From the NCBI GenBank assembly GCA_017452115.1, contig JAFTNB010000137.1, positions 1 through 5,781 of the forward strand: DNA of 5,781 nt, in the 5' to 3' direction. The DNA is from Alphaproteobacteria bacterium (GTDB lineage: Bacteria; Pseudomonadota; Alphaproteobacteria; RF32; CAG-239). The notes beneath the pieces are model-generated. The model had not been told where the DNA came from, ran no database searches, and saw only the letters and a list, made by a program, of their open reading frames with translations. Positions 1-5,781 of this stretch are shown here, one piece after another. The first letter of the stretch is position 1. Each line of letters begins with the position of its first letter. A program made the position numbers and the translations under genes.

Positions 1-190
1 GTACAAAGTAGTACATGACCGAGTACGCGACCGTAGAAAATGGCTATAGAAAACCTCTAGACGAGCTTCTTCAAGAAGTTTGGAGAATGAGTCATATAGT
101 AAATGTGAAGGAGTGTAGATAGAACTACATGACTGAACATTTTACTCACAGTTGCTGCACTAGATGACCATTATACAAACTTCCCTTACT
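1..190. other. non-coding or unassigned left end, downstream of pgi
   Basis: This stretch follows the pgi stop codon and runs to the window edge. It has about 39% G+C by hand count, close to pgi but above the M16 genes. No long reading frame exists on either strand. The longest frames from an ATG are a 35-codon plus-strand frame (15-122) and a 27-codon minus-strand frame ending near 58; neither has a Shine-Dalgarno sequence or a recognisable product. Two small inverted repeats are present: 64-80 (7 pairs including one G-T, 3-base loop) and 114-129 (5 pairs, 6-base loop). Neither is followed by a T-run, so neither is a convincing terminator. It may be the 3' end of a decayed convergent gene or simple intergenic DNA. 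Confidence 0.5.
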
Positions 191-1834
191 CTATTTACGC
201 AAACGCCTAATATACCTAATCAAATTATTTGTTGAACCATCATGAGCAACCCCTTGTGCATTTCCTTGCAACTCCGGAAGAATATTTTTAGCAAGCTGCT
301 TACCAAGTTCAACCCCCATTTGATCAAAAGAATTAATATTCCAAATAATTCCCTGCACAAACACTTTGTGTTCATACATTGCAATCAATGCCCCCAATGA
401 ATACGGATCAATTTTCTTGAATACAATAGTATTTGATGGACGATTACCGTCAAATGTTTTAAATTTCTTAAGAATTGCAACCTCATCCTTGCTTTTTCCC
501 AATTTTGCGAGCTCCTCTGTGACCTCTTTAGTTGTTTTACCACGCATCAAAGCTTCACCCTGCGCCAAAACGTTAGCCACAAGAATCTCATGATGTTCAC
601 CAATCTCATTATGTGAAATAGCAGGAATAATAAAATCACAAGGAACAACTGTTGTACCTTGATGTATCAACTGGAAAAACGAATGCTGAACATTTGTTCC
701 GGCTCCTCCAAACAATACAGGACCAGTCATATAATGAACTTGTTTATTATCTTTAGAAATATACTTACCATTGCTTTCCATGTCCAATTGCTGCAAATAA
801 GCCGGCACATAACGCAAATACTCATCATAAGGAACAACGGCATAACTTTTGAGATTAAAGAAATTATTATACCAAATTCCAAGCATTGCCAAGATTACCG
901 GAATATTATGTTCAAAATCTGTTTCACGGAAATGCCTGTCCATAGCATATGCTCCATCAAGCATTTTTTCAAAATTATCCATCCCCACAGCAATTGCTAT
1001 CGACAAACCGATAGCGGACCACATCGAATAACGTCCGCCGACAAAATCCCAAAACTCGAACATATTATCCGGATTAATACCAAACTTTTTAACTTCTTCC
1101 GTATTAGTTGAAAGAGCAACAAAATGTTTAGCTACCGCATGTTCTCCCAATGCATCGACCAACCATTTGCGACATGTTTTTGCATTAGTCAGAGTTTCGA
1201 TAGTTGTAAATGTCTTTGAAGCCACAATAAACAGTGTTGTTTCAGGATTAATTTTGTTCAACACTTCTGCACAAGCAGTACCATCAATATTAGAAATAAA
1301 ATAACAATTAATATCTTTTGCCCAATATTTACGCAAAGCTTCCGTTGCCATTACCGGCCCCAAATCAGAGCCTCCGATACCAATATTAACAATATTAGTT
1401 AGTTTTTTACCGGTGTATCCTTTAAACTTTCCAAAACGTACAGCTTCAGAAAAATCCCGCATTTTAGCCAATACTTCATTAATCTGCGGCATCACATTTT
1501 TGCCATCAACATAAACTGGACTATTCCCTCTATTACGTAAAGCAGTATGCAAAACCGGACGATTTTCGGTTGTATTAATCCGCTGCCCGCAGAACATCGC
1601 TTCAATAGCCTCATGCAGCTTACATTCTTCAGCCAAACGCAATAAATATTTCATAGTCTTGCCATTAATGCGATTTTTTGAAAAATCACAATACATAAAA
1701 TCAGTCTGAACAGTAAACTTATCAGCCCGTTTTTCATCCGTATCAAACAAATCGCGCATTTGCACACTGCGCATTTTTTTGTAATGACCTTTTAATTTTT
1801 TCCAATACTTGAATTTCACCAATTCTTTTTTCAT
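191..1834 (-). CDS. pgi: glucose-6-phosphate isomerase
   Basis: Cytoplasmic enzyme that interconverts glucose 6-phosphate and fructose 6-phosphate in glycolysis and gluconeogenesis. The 547 residues match the long bacterial Pgi type (E. coli Pgi is 549). Visible landmarks are the first SIS-domain glycine loop IGIGGSDLGP (151-160), the phosphate-binding SKTFTTIETLTNA (206-218), the family signature GGRYSMWSAIGL (266-277), ESNGK (353-357), GGAGTNVQHSFFQLIHQGT (376-394) and FDQMGVELGK (503-512). Expected catalytic residues are present as Glu353, His384 and Lys512, each offset by two from E. coli Glu355, His386 and Lys514. The ATG lies 3 bases beyond the preceding M16-like stop codon. The nearest Shine-Dalgarno, AAGGAG at 1847-1852, is 12 bases away, longer than usual, so translation may be coupled. 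Sampled lines are richer in G+C (about 40%) than the M16 genes. The gene is intact and the call is secure. Confidence 0.98.
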   Translation of the reverse strand: MKKELVKFKYWKKLKGHYKKMRSVQMRDLFDTDEKRADKFTVQTDFMYCDFSKNRINGKTMKYLLRLAEECKLHEAIEAMFCGQRINTTENRPVLHTALRNRGNSPVYVDGKNVMPQINEVLAKMRDFSEAVRFGKFKGYTGKKLTNIVNIGIGGSDLGPVMATEALRKYWAKDINCYFISNIDGTACAEVLNKINPETTLFIVASKTFTTIETLTNAKTCRKWLVDALGEHAVAKHFVALSTNTEEVKKFGINPDNMFEFWDFVGGRYSMWSAIGLSIAIAVGMDNFEKMLDGAYAMDRHFRETDFEHNIPVILAMLGIWYNNFFNLKSYAVVPYDEYLRYVPAYLQQLDMESNGKYISKDNKQVHYMTGPVLFGGAGTNVQHSFFQLIHQGTTVVPCDFIIPAISHNEIGEHHEILVANVLAQGEALMRGKTTKEVTEELAKLGKSKDEVAILKKFKTFDGNRPSNTIVFKKIDPYSLGALIAMYEHKVFVQGIIWNINSFDQMGVELGKQLAKNILPELQGNAQGVAHDGSTNNLIRYIRRLRK

Positions 1835-1837
1835 TTT

Positions 1838-3259
1838 TTATTCATGCTCCTTATTTTCTTCGGCAAACACACCTATATTCACTCTCACCAATTTTTCTGC
1901 ATTATAATATTGTGCAGCAACTCTATTTACTTGTTCAAGTGAAACATCTCGCACATAATTGTTTCTTTTTTGTAAAAAATCCACTCCCAAATTATCTCTT
2001 TGCATCAACATCATCATTTCAGCAATATCAGAAATCGCTGCAAAACGCAAATTATAAGAAGCAATCAAATATTTTTTAGCTTCTTCCACCTCTAAAGCAG
2101 TAGCACCTTTAGTAGCAAAATTACGCCATTCTTGCAACATAATCTGTACAACATCATCAAATTTTTCCGGTGTTGAAGAAAAACTTCCTATAATTAACGG
2201 TGATTTATCAGCCAACCCCATGGTTGTCCAAATACTATATGTAAGTCCTTCATTTTCTCTCGCAGCTAAAGACAAACGAGAAGTCAATCCCGAACCGCCT
2301 AAAATAAAATTAGCCACATATAGAGGATAAAAATCCGTATCATTGCGTGACACACCTTCTACTGCAAACATCGCAGTATTTTGAGCTGTTGTCAACTTAA
2401 TATCTTTATTTTTTGCTACAAAATTAATATCGGGGTTACGAACAAAATTCATATTAGCATTTTCCGGTAATCCGCCAAAAATTCTATCTAACCATGCCCC
2501 CAATTCATCAACTGTAATATCTCCGGCTACTCCTACAATTAAATTAGACTTCGCAAAATTTCTCTTCATAAAATCACGCAAATCTTGAGCCGTTATCTTA
2601 TCAATTGTATCTTTTTTCCCTAACGGATTACGACCGTACTGATGGGTACCATATAATTCCTTATTAAATTCAAGACGTAATACAGATTCCGGATGTTCTG
2701 ACTGTTGCCGCAATGCTTCTTGCAATCTCTGCTTTGCCCGCAACAAATCATCACTTTCAAAACGTGGCTTTTCCAACACATTTTTCAGCATTTCAAAAGC
2801 AATTTCTTTATTTTCCACTGTTGTCAGCAAAGAGCCAGGAAAATCATCTTTTTCTGCATGAAAACCGATAGATATAGCATTATCTTCAAGTTTTTCCTTA
2901 AATTGTTCATCATTCAAATCCCCTGCTCCGGAAATCAGCATTTCCGTAGCCAAATTAGCTATTCCTAATTTATTTTCATCTTCACTGGCATAACCTGCAT
3001 TTTTAAACATAAAATTCATCGCTATAATCGGATTAGTTTTATTCTTAAACAAATAAGCCTTTATTTTATAACGAGGTGAAACAACTTCTTCAACCTTTGT
3101 ATTAAAATTACGCCCATTTAGCTCTGATTTTTCTACAAATTCGCTCAAATTTAAAAAAGCATTTTTTTCATAAATTGAATATCCGCAATATACGAATACT
3201 GCGGCCAAAACAATTTTAAGCAATATACCATATGAATTTCTTCGCCCTCGTCTAACCAT
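1838..3259 (-). CDS. M16 (pitrilysin-like) zinc-site-less partner subunit, membrane-anchored
   Basis: A 473-residue protein with the two-lobed M16 fold, predicted to pair with the peptidase encoded just upstream. The N-terminus is basic (MVRRGRR) and is followed by a hydrophobic segment at about 10-30, which suggests a signal anchor with the rest in the periplasm. Where active M16 enzymes have HxxEH, this protein has NLATE (102-106), so it cannot bind zinc. The C-terminal lobe keeps the glycine-rich LGGSGLTSRL and the substrate-binding pair Arg334 and Tyr341 in AARENEGLTY, which its neighbour lacks. In characterised heterodimeric M16 proteins, the non-catalytic subunit provides this pair. I place the start at 3259 because GGAGG (3265-3269) lies 5 bases upstream. 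An in-frame ATG at 3292 would add 11 residues but lies inside the previous gene without such a site. The start overlaps the upstream stop by 8 bases. Family call is sure; substrate is unknown. Confidence 0.93.
   Translation of the reverse strand: MVRRGRRNSYGILLKIVLAAVFVYCGYSIYEKNAFLNLSEFVEKSELNGRNFNTKVEEVVSPRYKIKAYLFKNKTNPIIAMNFMFKNAGYASEDENKLGIANLATEMLISGAGDLNDEQFKEKLEDNAISIGFHAEKDDFPGSLLTTVENKEIAFEMLKNVLEKPRFESDDLLRAKQRLQEALRQQSEHPESVLRLEFNKELYGTHQYGRNPLGKKDTIDKITAQDLRDFMKRNFAKSNLIVGVAGDITVDELGAWLDRIFGGLPENANMNFVRNPDINFVAKNKDIKLTTAQNTAMFAVEGVSRNDTDFYPLYVANFILGGSGLTSRLSLAARENEGLTYSIWTTMGLADKSPLIIGSFSSTPEKFDDVVQIMLQEWRNFATKGATALEVEEAKKYLIASYNLRFAAISDIAEMMMLMQRDNLGVDFLQKRNNYVRDVSLEQVNRVAAQYYNAEKLVRVNIGVFAEENKEHE
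1847..1852 (-). promoter_or_regulatory. ribosome binding site upstream of pgi, with unusually long spacing
   Basis: AAGGAG on the minus strand within the last codons of the M16-like gene. It is 12 bases from the pgi ATG, longer than the usual 5-9. It is much nearer to an ATG at 1843-1845 that opens a four-codon frame (MNKK) whose TGA overlaps the pgi start. Confidence 0.5.
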
Positions 3260-4592
3260 TAAGACCTCCAAGCGGTAATAATACACCACCAATTCTCTTA
3301 TTTATACGTAAATATTTTTCTGCAGTTTTTTTCACACTATCCGGTTCTACTGCCGCAATATTATCTTCATAATTTTCCATTTCTTGCAAGCTCATACCAC
3401 TTGCAGCCAACGCTCCTGCAATAGAAGCTGCTTCATTAGGGTTATCACGTAAATATACCAAACCGGCACGCATTTTATGCTTGGTATTTTCAATTTCTTT
3501 AATATCAATTTCTGCTATAGCTTCATCAATTGCCTTATCAAGAGCTTGTTGCATTTCATCAGCAGATATACCATCTTTTGGCAATATTCCAATCGAAAAA
3601 GTACCATAGCTGCGTCCTCCAAAATCATATGAACTATTCACAGCCAAAGCAAGTTTTTTGCTTTTTACTAACTTTTTATATAATTTTGATGTTTCTCCCT
3701 CTCCTAAATATTTCGACAATACCATCAAATTATAAATTTCATCATTCTTCGTCTGATAAGATGGTACAATCCAACTATTTGTCAGCCTTGTACTATTAAT
3801 CTGAGGTAATTCCATAACTAAACGCGTTTCACCATTTTTATCCACATCAGGAAAATCAACTCGTTCACCAACCTCTGTTTTTTTCAAATTACCATAATAT
3901 TTTTCAGCCAGTTTTTTTGCCATATTCGGTTCAATATCTCCGGATAACACCAAAATTGCATTATTTGGCACATAATAACGCCGATAAAAATCGCGTAAAT
4001 GTTCGAGCTTCAAGCCCATAATTTCTGAAGGTTGCCCAGTCACCGGACGAGCATAAGGATGCATTCCCCAAATTAAACTACGTAAATTTTCAGCAAAAGG
4101 AGCATTGGGACTATTATCCACCATTTGCTTTCGTTCTTGGAATACAATATCTCGTTCCAACTCAAAATTTTCTTGCGATAAATTCAGATTATGCATTCTG
4201 TCGGCTTCCAAAAACATAGCTAATTCCAGACGTGAAATATCCATACTTTGATAATAGACCGTAAAATCTTTACTGGTAAAAGCATTACCGTCAATACCAT
4301 TTTCTTGGATTATCTTATTATACTCATCTTTACCGACTTTTTTTGTTCCGCGAAACATCAGATGTTCAAGCAAGTGAGCCATTCCGCCCTCACCTAATTT
4401 TTCATCGACACTTCCGACCTTATACCACAACATTTGCCTTACAATCGGAGCTTTGTGATTAGGAATCACAATTACACGCAAACCATTATCCAAATAAAAT
4501 TCTTCAGCATCAAACATTCCTGCCTTTGCCATATTCTCACAGCCGCAAGACAGAAACATCAAAGATACAATAAACGCAATAAATCTATTCAT
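3252..4592 (-). CDS. M16 family zinc metallopeptidase, catalytic subunit, exported
   Basis: A 446-residue insulinase/pitrilysin-family peptidase of the short, two-lobe type that works as a dimer. The inverted zinc motif is HLLEH: His73 and His77 bind zinc and Glu76 is the catalytic base. Glu153, 76 residues after His77 in LERDIVFQER, fits the third zinc ligand, and Glu146 is the conserved glutamate seven residues earlier. The C-terminal lobe aligns with its partner at LGEGETSKL, but the Arg/Tyr pair is replaced by Val309 and Leu316. This subunit should therefore need the downstream protein for activity. The N-terminus is an export signal: either signal peptidase I cuts after Ala24 (MAKA|G), or Cys16 in MFLSC is a lipobox cysteine. 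The ATG overlaps the end of the upstream lipoprotein gene by 8 bases. No Shine-Dalgarno is visible, so it is probably translated by coupling. Substrates are unknown; envelope peptides or proteins are plausible. Confidence 0.95.
   Translation of the reverse strand: MNRFIAFIVSLMFLSCGCENMAKAGMFDAEEFYLDNGLRVIVIPNHKAPIVRQMLWYKVGSVDEKLGEGGMAHLLEHLMFRGTKKVGKDEYNKIIQENGIDGNAFTSKDFTVYYQSMDISRLELAMFLEADRMHNLNLSQENFELERDIVFQERKQMVDNSPNAPFAENLRSLIWGMHPYARPVTGQPSEIMGLKLEHLRDFYRRYYVPNNAILVLSGDIEPNMAKKLAEKYYGNLKKTEVGERVDFPDVDKNGETRLVMELPQINSTRLTNSWIVPSYQTKNDEIYNLMVLSKYLGEGETSKLYKKLVKSKKLALAVNSSYDFGGRSYGTFSIGILPKDGISADEMQQALDKAIDEAIAEIDIKEIENTKHKMRAGLVYLRDNPNEAASIAGALAASGMSLQEMENYEDNIAAVEPDSVKKTAEKYLRINKRIGGVLLPLGGLNG
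3265..3269 (-). promoter_or_regulatory. ribosome binding site deciding the start of the second M16 gene
   Basis: GGAGG on the minus strand, 5 bases before the ATG at 3259. It is encoded by the Gly-Gly codons near the C-terminus of the upstream M16 peptidase. It is the strongest Shine-Dalgarno in the window and argues for the 473-residue product over an 11-residue longer one. Confidence 0.8.
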
Positions 4593-4899
4593 TAGTTTTC
4601 AATTTTTTCAATTCCGCATCTGCTTTTTTCTGAATATTATCAGAAATTTTTTCCTTAGAAATCCGTTCTAGCAAGCCTTTATCAGCTTCTGATAATTCAT
4701 CCAAATCATTATCATAATAATTTTCCATTCCAACCGGCAATAAATCATATTCCGGAGGCAAAGACAAAGGAGGTCTGGGAGAAACCATAAACTCATTAGG
4801 AGAAGAATTAGCCAACCCTAATTTTTCTTTTGTTACATTTCCGCAAGAACACAAAATAGCAACACATAAAAAAACACCCAAAGTCCATACTTTTTTCAT
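4585..4899 (-). CDS. bamF: BamF-like outer-membrane lipoprotein (DUF3035 family)
   Basis: A 104-residue predicted lipoprotein. It has a basic start (MKK), a hydrophobic stretch, and the lipobox ILCSC with Cys19 as the acylated residue, so it should be a substrate of the adjacent LspA. The mature part carries the family core SPNEFMVSPRPPLSLPPEYD (33-52), matching the pattern PxEF...RxPLxxPPxYDL that I associate with DUF3035. That family is described as BamF, an accessory subunit of the alphaproteobacterial beta-barrel assembly machinery. After Pro55 the protein is acidic, then basic and probably helical, ending in a lysine-rich tail. AAGGAG (4907-4912) sits 7 bases before the ATG. That ATG shares one base with the lspA stop (TAATG), and the 3' end overlaps the M16 start by 8 bases, so expression is probably coupled on both sides. 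The symbol is given by family and context, not by a search. Confidence 0.85.
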   Translation of the reverse strand: MKKVWTLGVFLCVAILCSCGNVTKEKLGLANSSPNEFMVSPRPPLSLPPEYDLLPVGMENYYDNDLDELSEADKGLLERISKEKISDNIQKKADAELKKLKTNE

Positions 4900-5378
4900 T
4901 AATTTTCTCCTTTTTTAGTTTTTTTAGAACCATCTCGCAAACTATGAGCAATAATAAGTACCGCCCCAATACAAATAAAACTGTCTGCAACATTAAACGC
5001 CGGCCAATGAGCATTTTTCCAATAAAAATCCAAAAAGTCAAACACTGCACCATGTAATACCCTATCAATCACATTACCGAGTGCCCCTCCAATAATCATA
5101 CCCAAAGATATTTGTATCCATTGATTTTTTTCACTATACAACCACTTAATCAAAAAAGCCACTATCACCAAAGCCAAAAATGATAAAGCCCAAACACCTA
5201 ATGTACCTCCATTATTAAACATAGAAAAACTAACACCCGTATTCCACGCTTTTACTAAATTAAAACTTGGAAATATTTCAATTACTGACTTTTCGGCCAA
5301 TACATAATTCAACATCCAAAATTTAGACAATTGGTCGCAAATTACTACTACTAATGCTACAAACAATCCTAAAATCAC
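4899..5378 (-). CDS. lspA: lipoprotein signal peptidase (signal peptidase II), GTG start
   Basis: Inner-membrane aspartyl peptidase that removes signal peptides from diacylglyceryl-modified prolipoproteins. At 159 residues it has family length. Four hydrophobic segments are visible, at about 1-14, 58-80, 87-104 and 133-146. The conserved blocks are all present: DQLSK (15-19), KAWNTGVSFS (43-52), GGALGNVIDR (97-106), VFDFLDF (112-118) and WPAFNVADS (125-133). By comparison with characterised LspA, the catalytic pair should be Asp114 and Asp132. The C-terminus is a short lysine-rich cytoplasmic tail. The start codon is GTG, read from CAC on the plus strand at 5376-5378, and AGGAG (5385-5389) sits 6 bases upstream. 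This is the first gene of a compact block with a BamF-like lipoprotein and two M16 proteins. Its stop codon overlaps the next start by one base. Confidence 0.98.
   Translation of the reverse strand: MILGLFVALVVVICDQLSKFWMLNYVLAEKSVIEIFPSFNLVKAWNTGVSFSMFNNGGTLGVWALSFLALVIVAFLIKWLYSEKNQWIQISLGMIIGGALGNVIDRVLHGAVFDFLDFYWKNAHWPAFNVADSFICIGAVLIIAHSLRDGSKKTKKGEN
4907..4912 (-). promoter_or_regulatory. ribosome binding site of the BamF-like lipoprotein gene
   Basis: AAGGAG on the minus strand, 7 bases before the ATG. It is embedded in the last codons of lspA (Lys-Gly-Glu), which is consistent with tight operon packing. Confidence 0.8.
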
Positions 5379-5384
5379 AATTTT

Positions 5385-5389
5385 CTCCT
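5385..5389 (-). promoter_or_regulatory. ribosome binding site deciding the GTG start of lspA
   Basis: AGGAG on the minus strand, 6 bases before the GTG codon. It supports the GTG rather than any later ATG as the lspA start. It lies inside a six-codon frame (ATG at 5393-5395, peptide MNRRKL) whose TGA overlaps the GTG. Confidence 0.8.
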
Positions 5390-5408
5390 ATTCATATATC
5401 TTACAAAT

Positions 5409-5414
5409 ATTATA
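5409..5414 (-). promoter_or_regulatory. possible -10 box of a promoter for lspA and downstream genes
   Basis: Read on the minus strand this is a perfect TATAAT, 30 bases upstream of the GTG start of lspA and preceded by a run of T. No good -35 box is found at 16-18 bases: only weak sequences such as TTTATC occur there. The region is very AT-rich, so a chance match is quite possible. It is the only promoter candidate in the gap between mgtE and lspA. Confidence 0.35.
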
Positions 5415-5428
5415 AAAAAATCTACAAC

Positions 5429-5449
5429 AAGATAAAGCATTAAGATAAA
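5429..5449 (-). repeat. short direct repeat in the lspA upstream gap
   Basis: TTTATCTT occurs twice on the minus strand, at 5442-5449 and 5429-5436, starting 13 bases apart. Both copies lie just upstream of the candidate -10 box. It could be an operator, but the sequence is AT-rich and simple, so chance is a fair explanation. Confidence 0.3.
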
Positions 5450-5474
5450 AGTATATACACAATTTTAATTTTTG

Positions 5475-5781
5475 CTAGAAGAGCAAAAGCTTAGCCAACC
5501 CTAAAAAGATAAAATATCCGCCGGAATCAGTCAATGCAATCAGAAACACCCCAGAAGAAATGGCCGGATCTACTTTACAACGATTAAGAATAAGCGGAAT
5601 TAATATTCCTGCCACACTTGCTATCGTCAAATTTATCATCATTGCAATAGCAATAATCAAACTAAGCATAATTTGTTCAGGAAACAGAATACGCGTAATC
5701 AGAGCAATCAGAGCCGCAAAAATCACACCATTCATCAGACCGACCATAAATTCTTTTCCGATTACACGCAGCGTATTACGA
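5475..5781 (-). CDS. mgtE: MgtE-type magnesium channel, C-terminal part (5' end outside window)
   Basis: The reading frame is open to the window edge, so the N-terminal and CBS domains and the true start are not visible; 101 codons are seen. The segment begins NTLRVIGKEFMVGLMNG, which fits the KE-x-x-VGLxNG region between transmembrane helices of MgtE. Further hydrophobic helices follow. Near the end is DPAISSGVFLIALTDSGGYF, the MgtE last-helix signature. The Asp in TDSGG corresponds to the pore aspartate that coordinates magnesium in characterised MgtE. The protein ends shortly afterwards (AKLLLF), as expected for the family. MgtE imports magnesium across the inner membrane and is gated by cytosolic magnesium. 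An internal ATG at 5747 could be mistaken for a start but lies within the conserved region. The gap to lspA is 96 bases, so co-transcription is uncertain. Confidence 0.95.
   Translation of the reverse strand, partial: RNTLRVIGKEFMVGLMNGVIFAALIALITRILFPEQIMLSLIIAIAMMINLTIASVAGILIPLILNRCKVDPAISSGVFLIALTDSGGYFIFLGLAKLLLF

Noticed and set aside
64..80. hairpin as the terminator of the pgi transcript
   Set aside because: The stem is short and no T-run follows on either strand. On the minus strand the G-T pair becomes an A-C mismatch, weakening it further.
114..129. stem-loop resembling a tRNA T-arm on the minus strand
   Set aside because: There is only one 5-pair stem with a 6-base loop. No acceptor, D or anticodon arms can be placed around it.
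659..1111. 150-codon open frame on the plus strand
   Set aside because: It lies wholly inside pgi on the opposite strand. Its translation has no recognisable domain, while pgi is intact with all its motifs.
2705..2968. plus-strand frame rich in Phe, Ile and Cys inside the second M16 gene
   Set aside because: It is an antisense shadow of a conserved protein with no independent evidence.
4808..5068. 86-codon minus-strand frame overlapping lspA and the lipoprotein gene
   Set aside because: It is a shifted reading of two well-supported genes with no Shine-Dalgarno and no family motif.
5450..5480. terminator after mgtE
   Set aside because: The sequence is AT-rich but I found no stem with a following T-run, so separation of mgtE from the lspA operon is not shown.
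5475..5747. complete 90-residue membrane protein starting at 5747
   Set aside because: The frame is open upstream to the window edge and the residues before this ATG match MgtE, so it is an internal methionine of a truncated gene.

Overview
This 5.8 kb window looks like a piece of a fairly AT-rich alphaproteobacterial chromosome. Every gene I can support lies on the minus strand, so transcription runs from high to low coordinates. The best taxonomic clue is the order lspA - bamF-like (DUF3035) lipoprotein - M16 peptidase - second M16 protein. I know this as an alphaproteobacterial neighbourhood, and the DUF3035/BamF family is typical of that class. The low GC suggests a host-associated or reduced lineage, but that is inference and I cannot name a genus.

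Layout in the direction of transcription. (1) 5781-5475: the C-terminal third of an MgtE-type magnesium channel, cut by the window edge. (2) 5474-5379: a 96-base AT-rich gap with a possible promoter and a short direct repeat. (3) 5378-1838: a tightly packed four-gene block. It holds lspA with a GTG start, a 104-residue BamF-like lipoprotein, an M16 zinc peptidase with an intact HxxEH site, and an M16-like partner without the zinc site. Neighbouring genes overlap by 1, 8 and 8 bases. (4) 1834-191: pgi, starting 4 bases after the last base of the preceding stop codon and probably read on the same transcript. (5) 190-1: the remainder downstream of pgi, with no convincing gene and no obvious terminator.

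Functionally, the four-gene block points at the cell envelope. LspA cleaves signal peptides from prolipoproteins, and the BamF-like protein is a predicted LspA substrate belonging to the outer-membrane barrel-assembly machinery. The two M16 proteins carry export signals and should face the periplasm. Each M16 protein lacks exactly the active-site half that the other keeps: one has the zinc ligands, the other the substrate-binding Arg/Tyr pair. They therefore read as one split, obligately heterodimeric peptidase. pgi (glycolysis) and mgtE (magnesium uptake) have no evident link to this role.

The most interesting points are the complementary M16 pair, a possible lipobox on the catalytic M16 subunit, the repeated 8-base ATGNNTAG overlaps, and a small YMTE-like repeat in the unexplained left end. 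I see no mobile element, CRISPR array, tRNA or rRNA.
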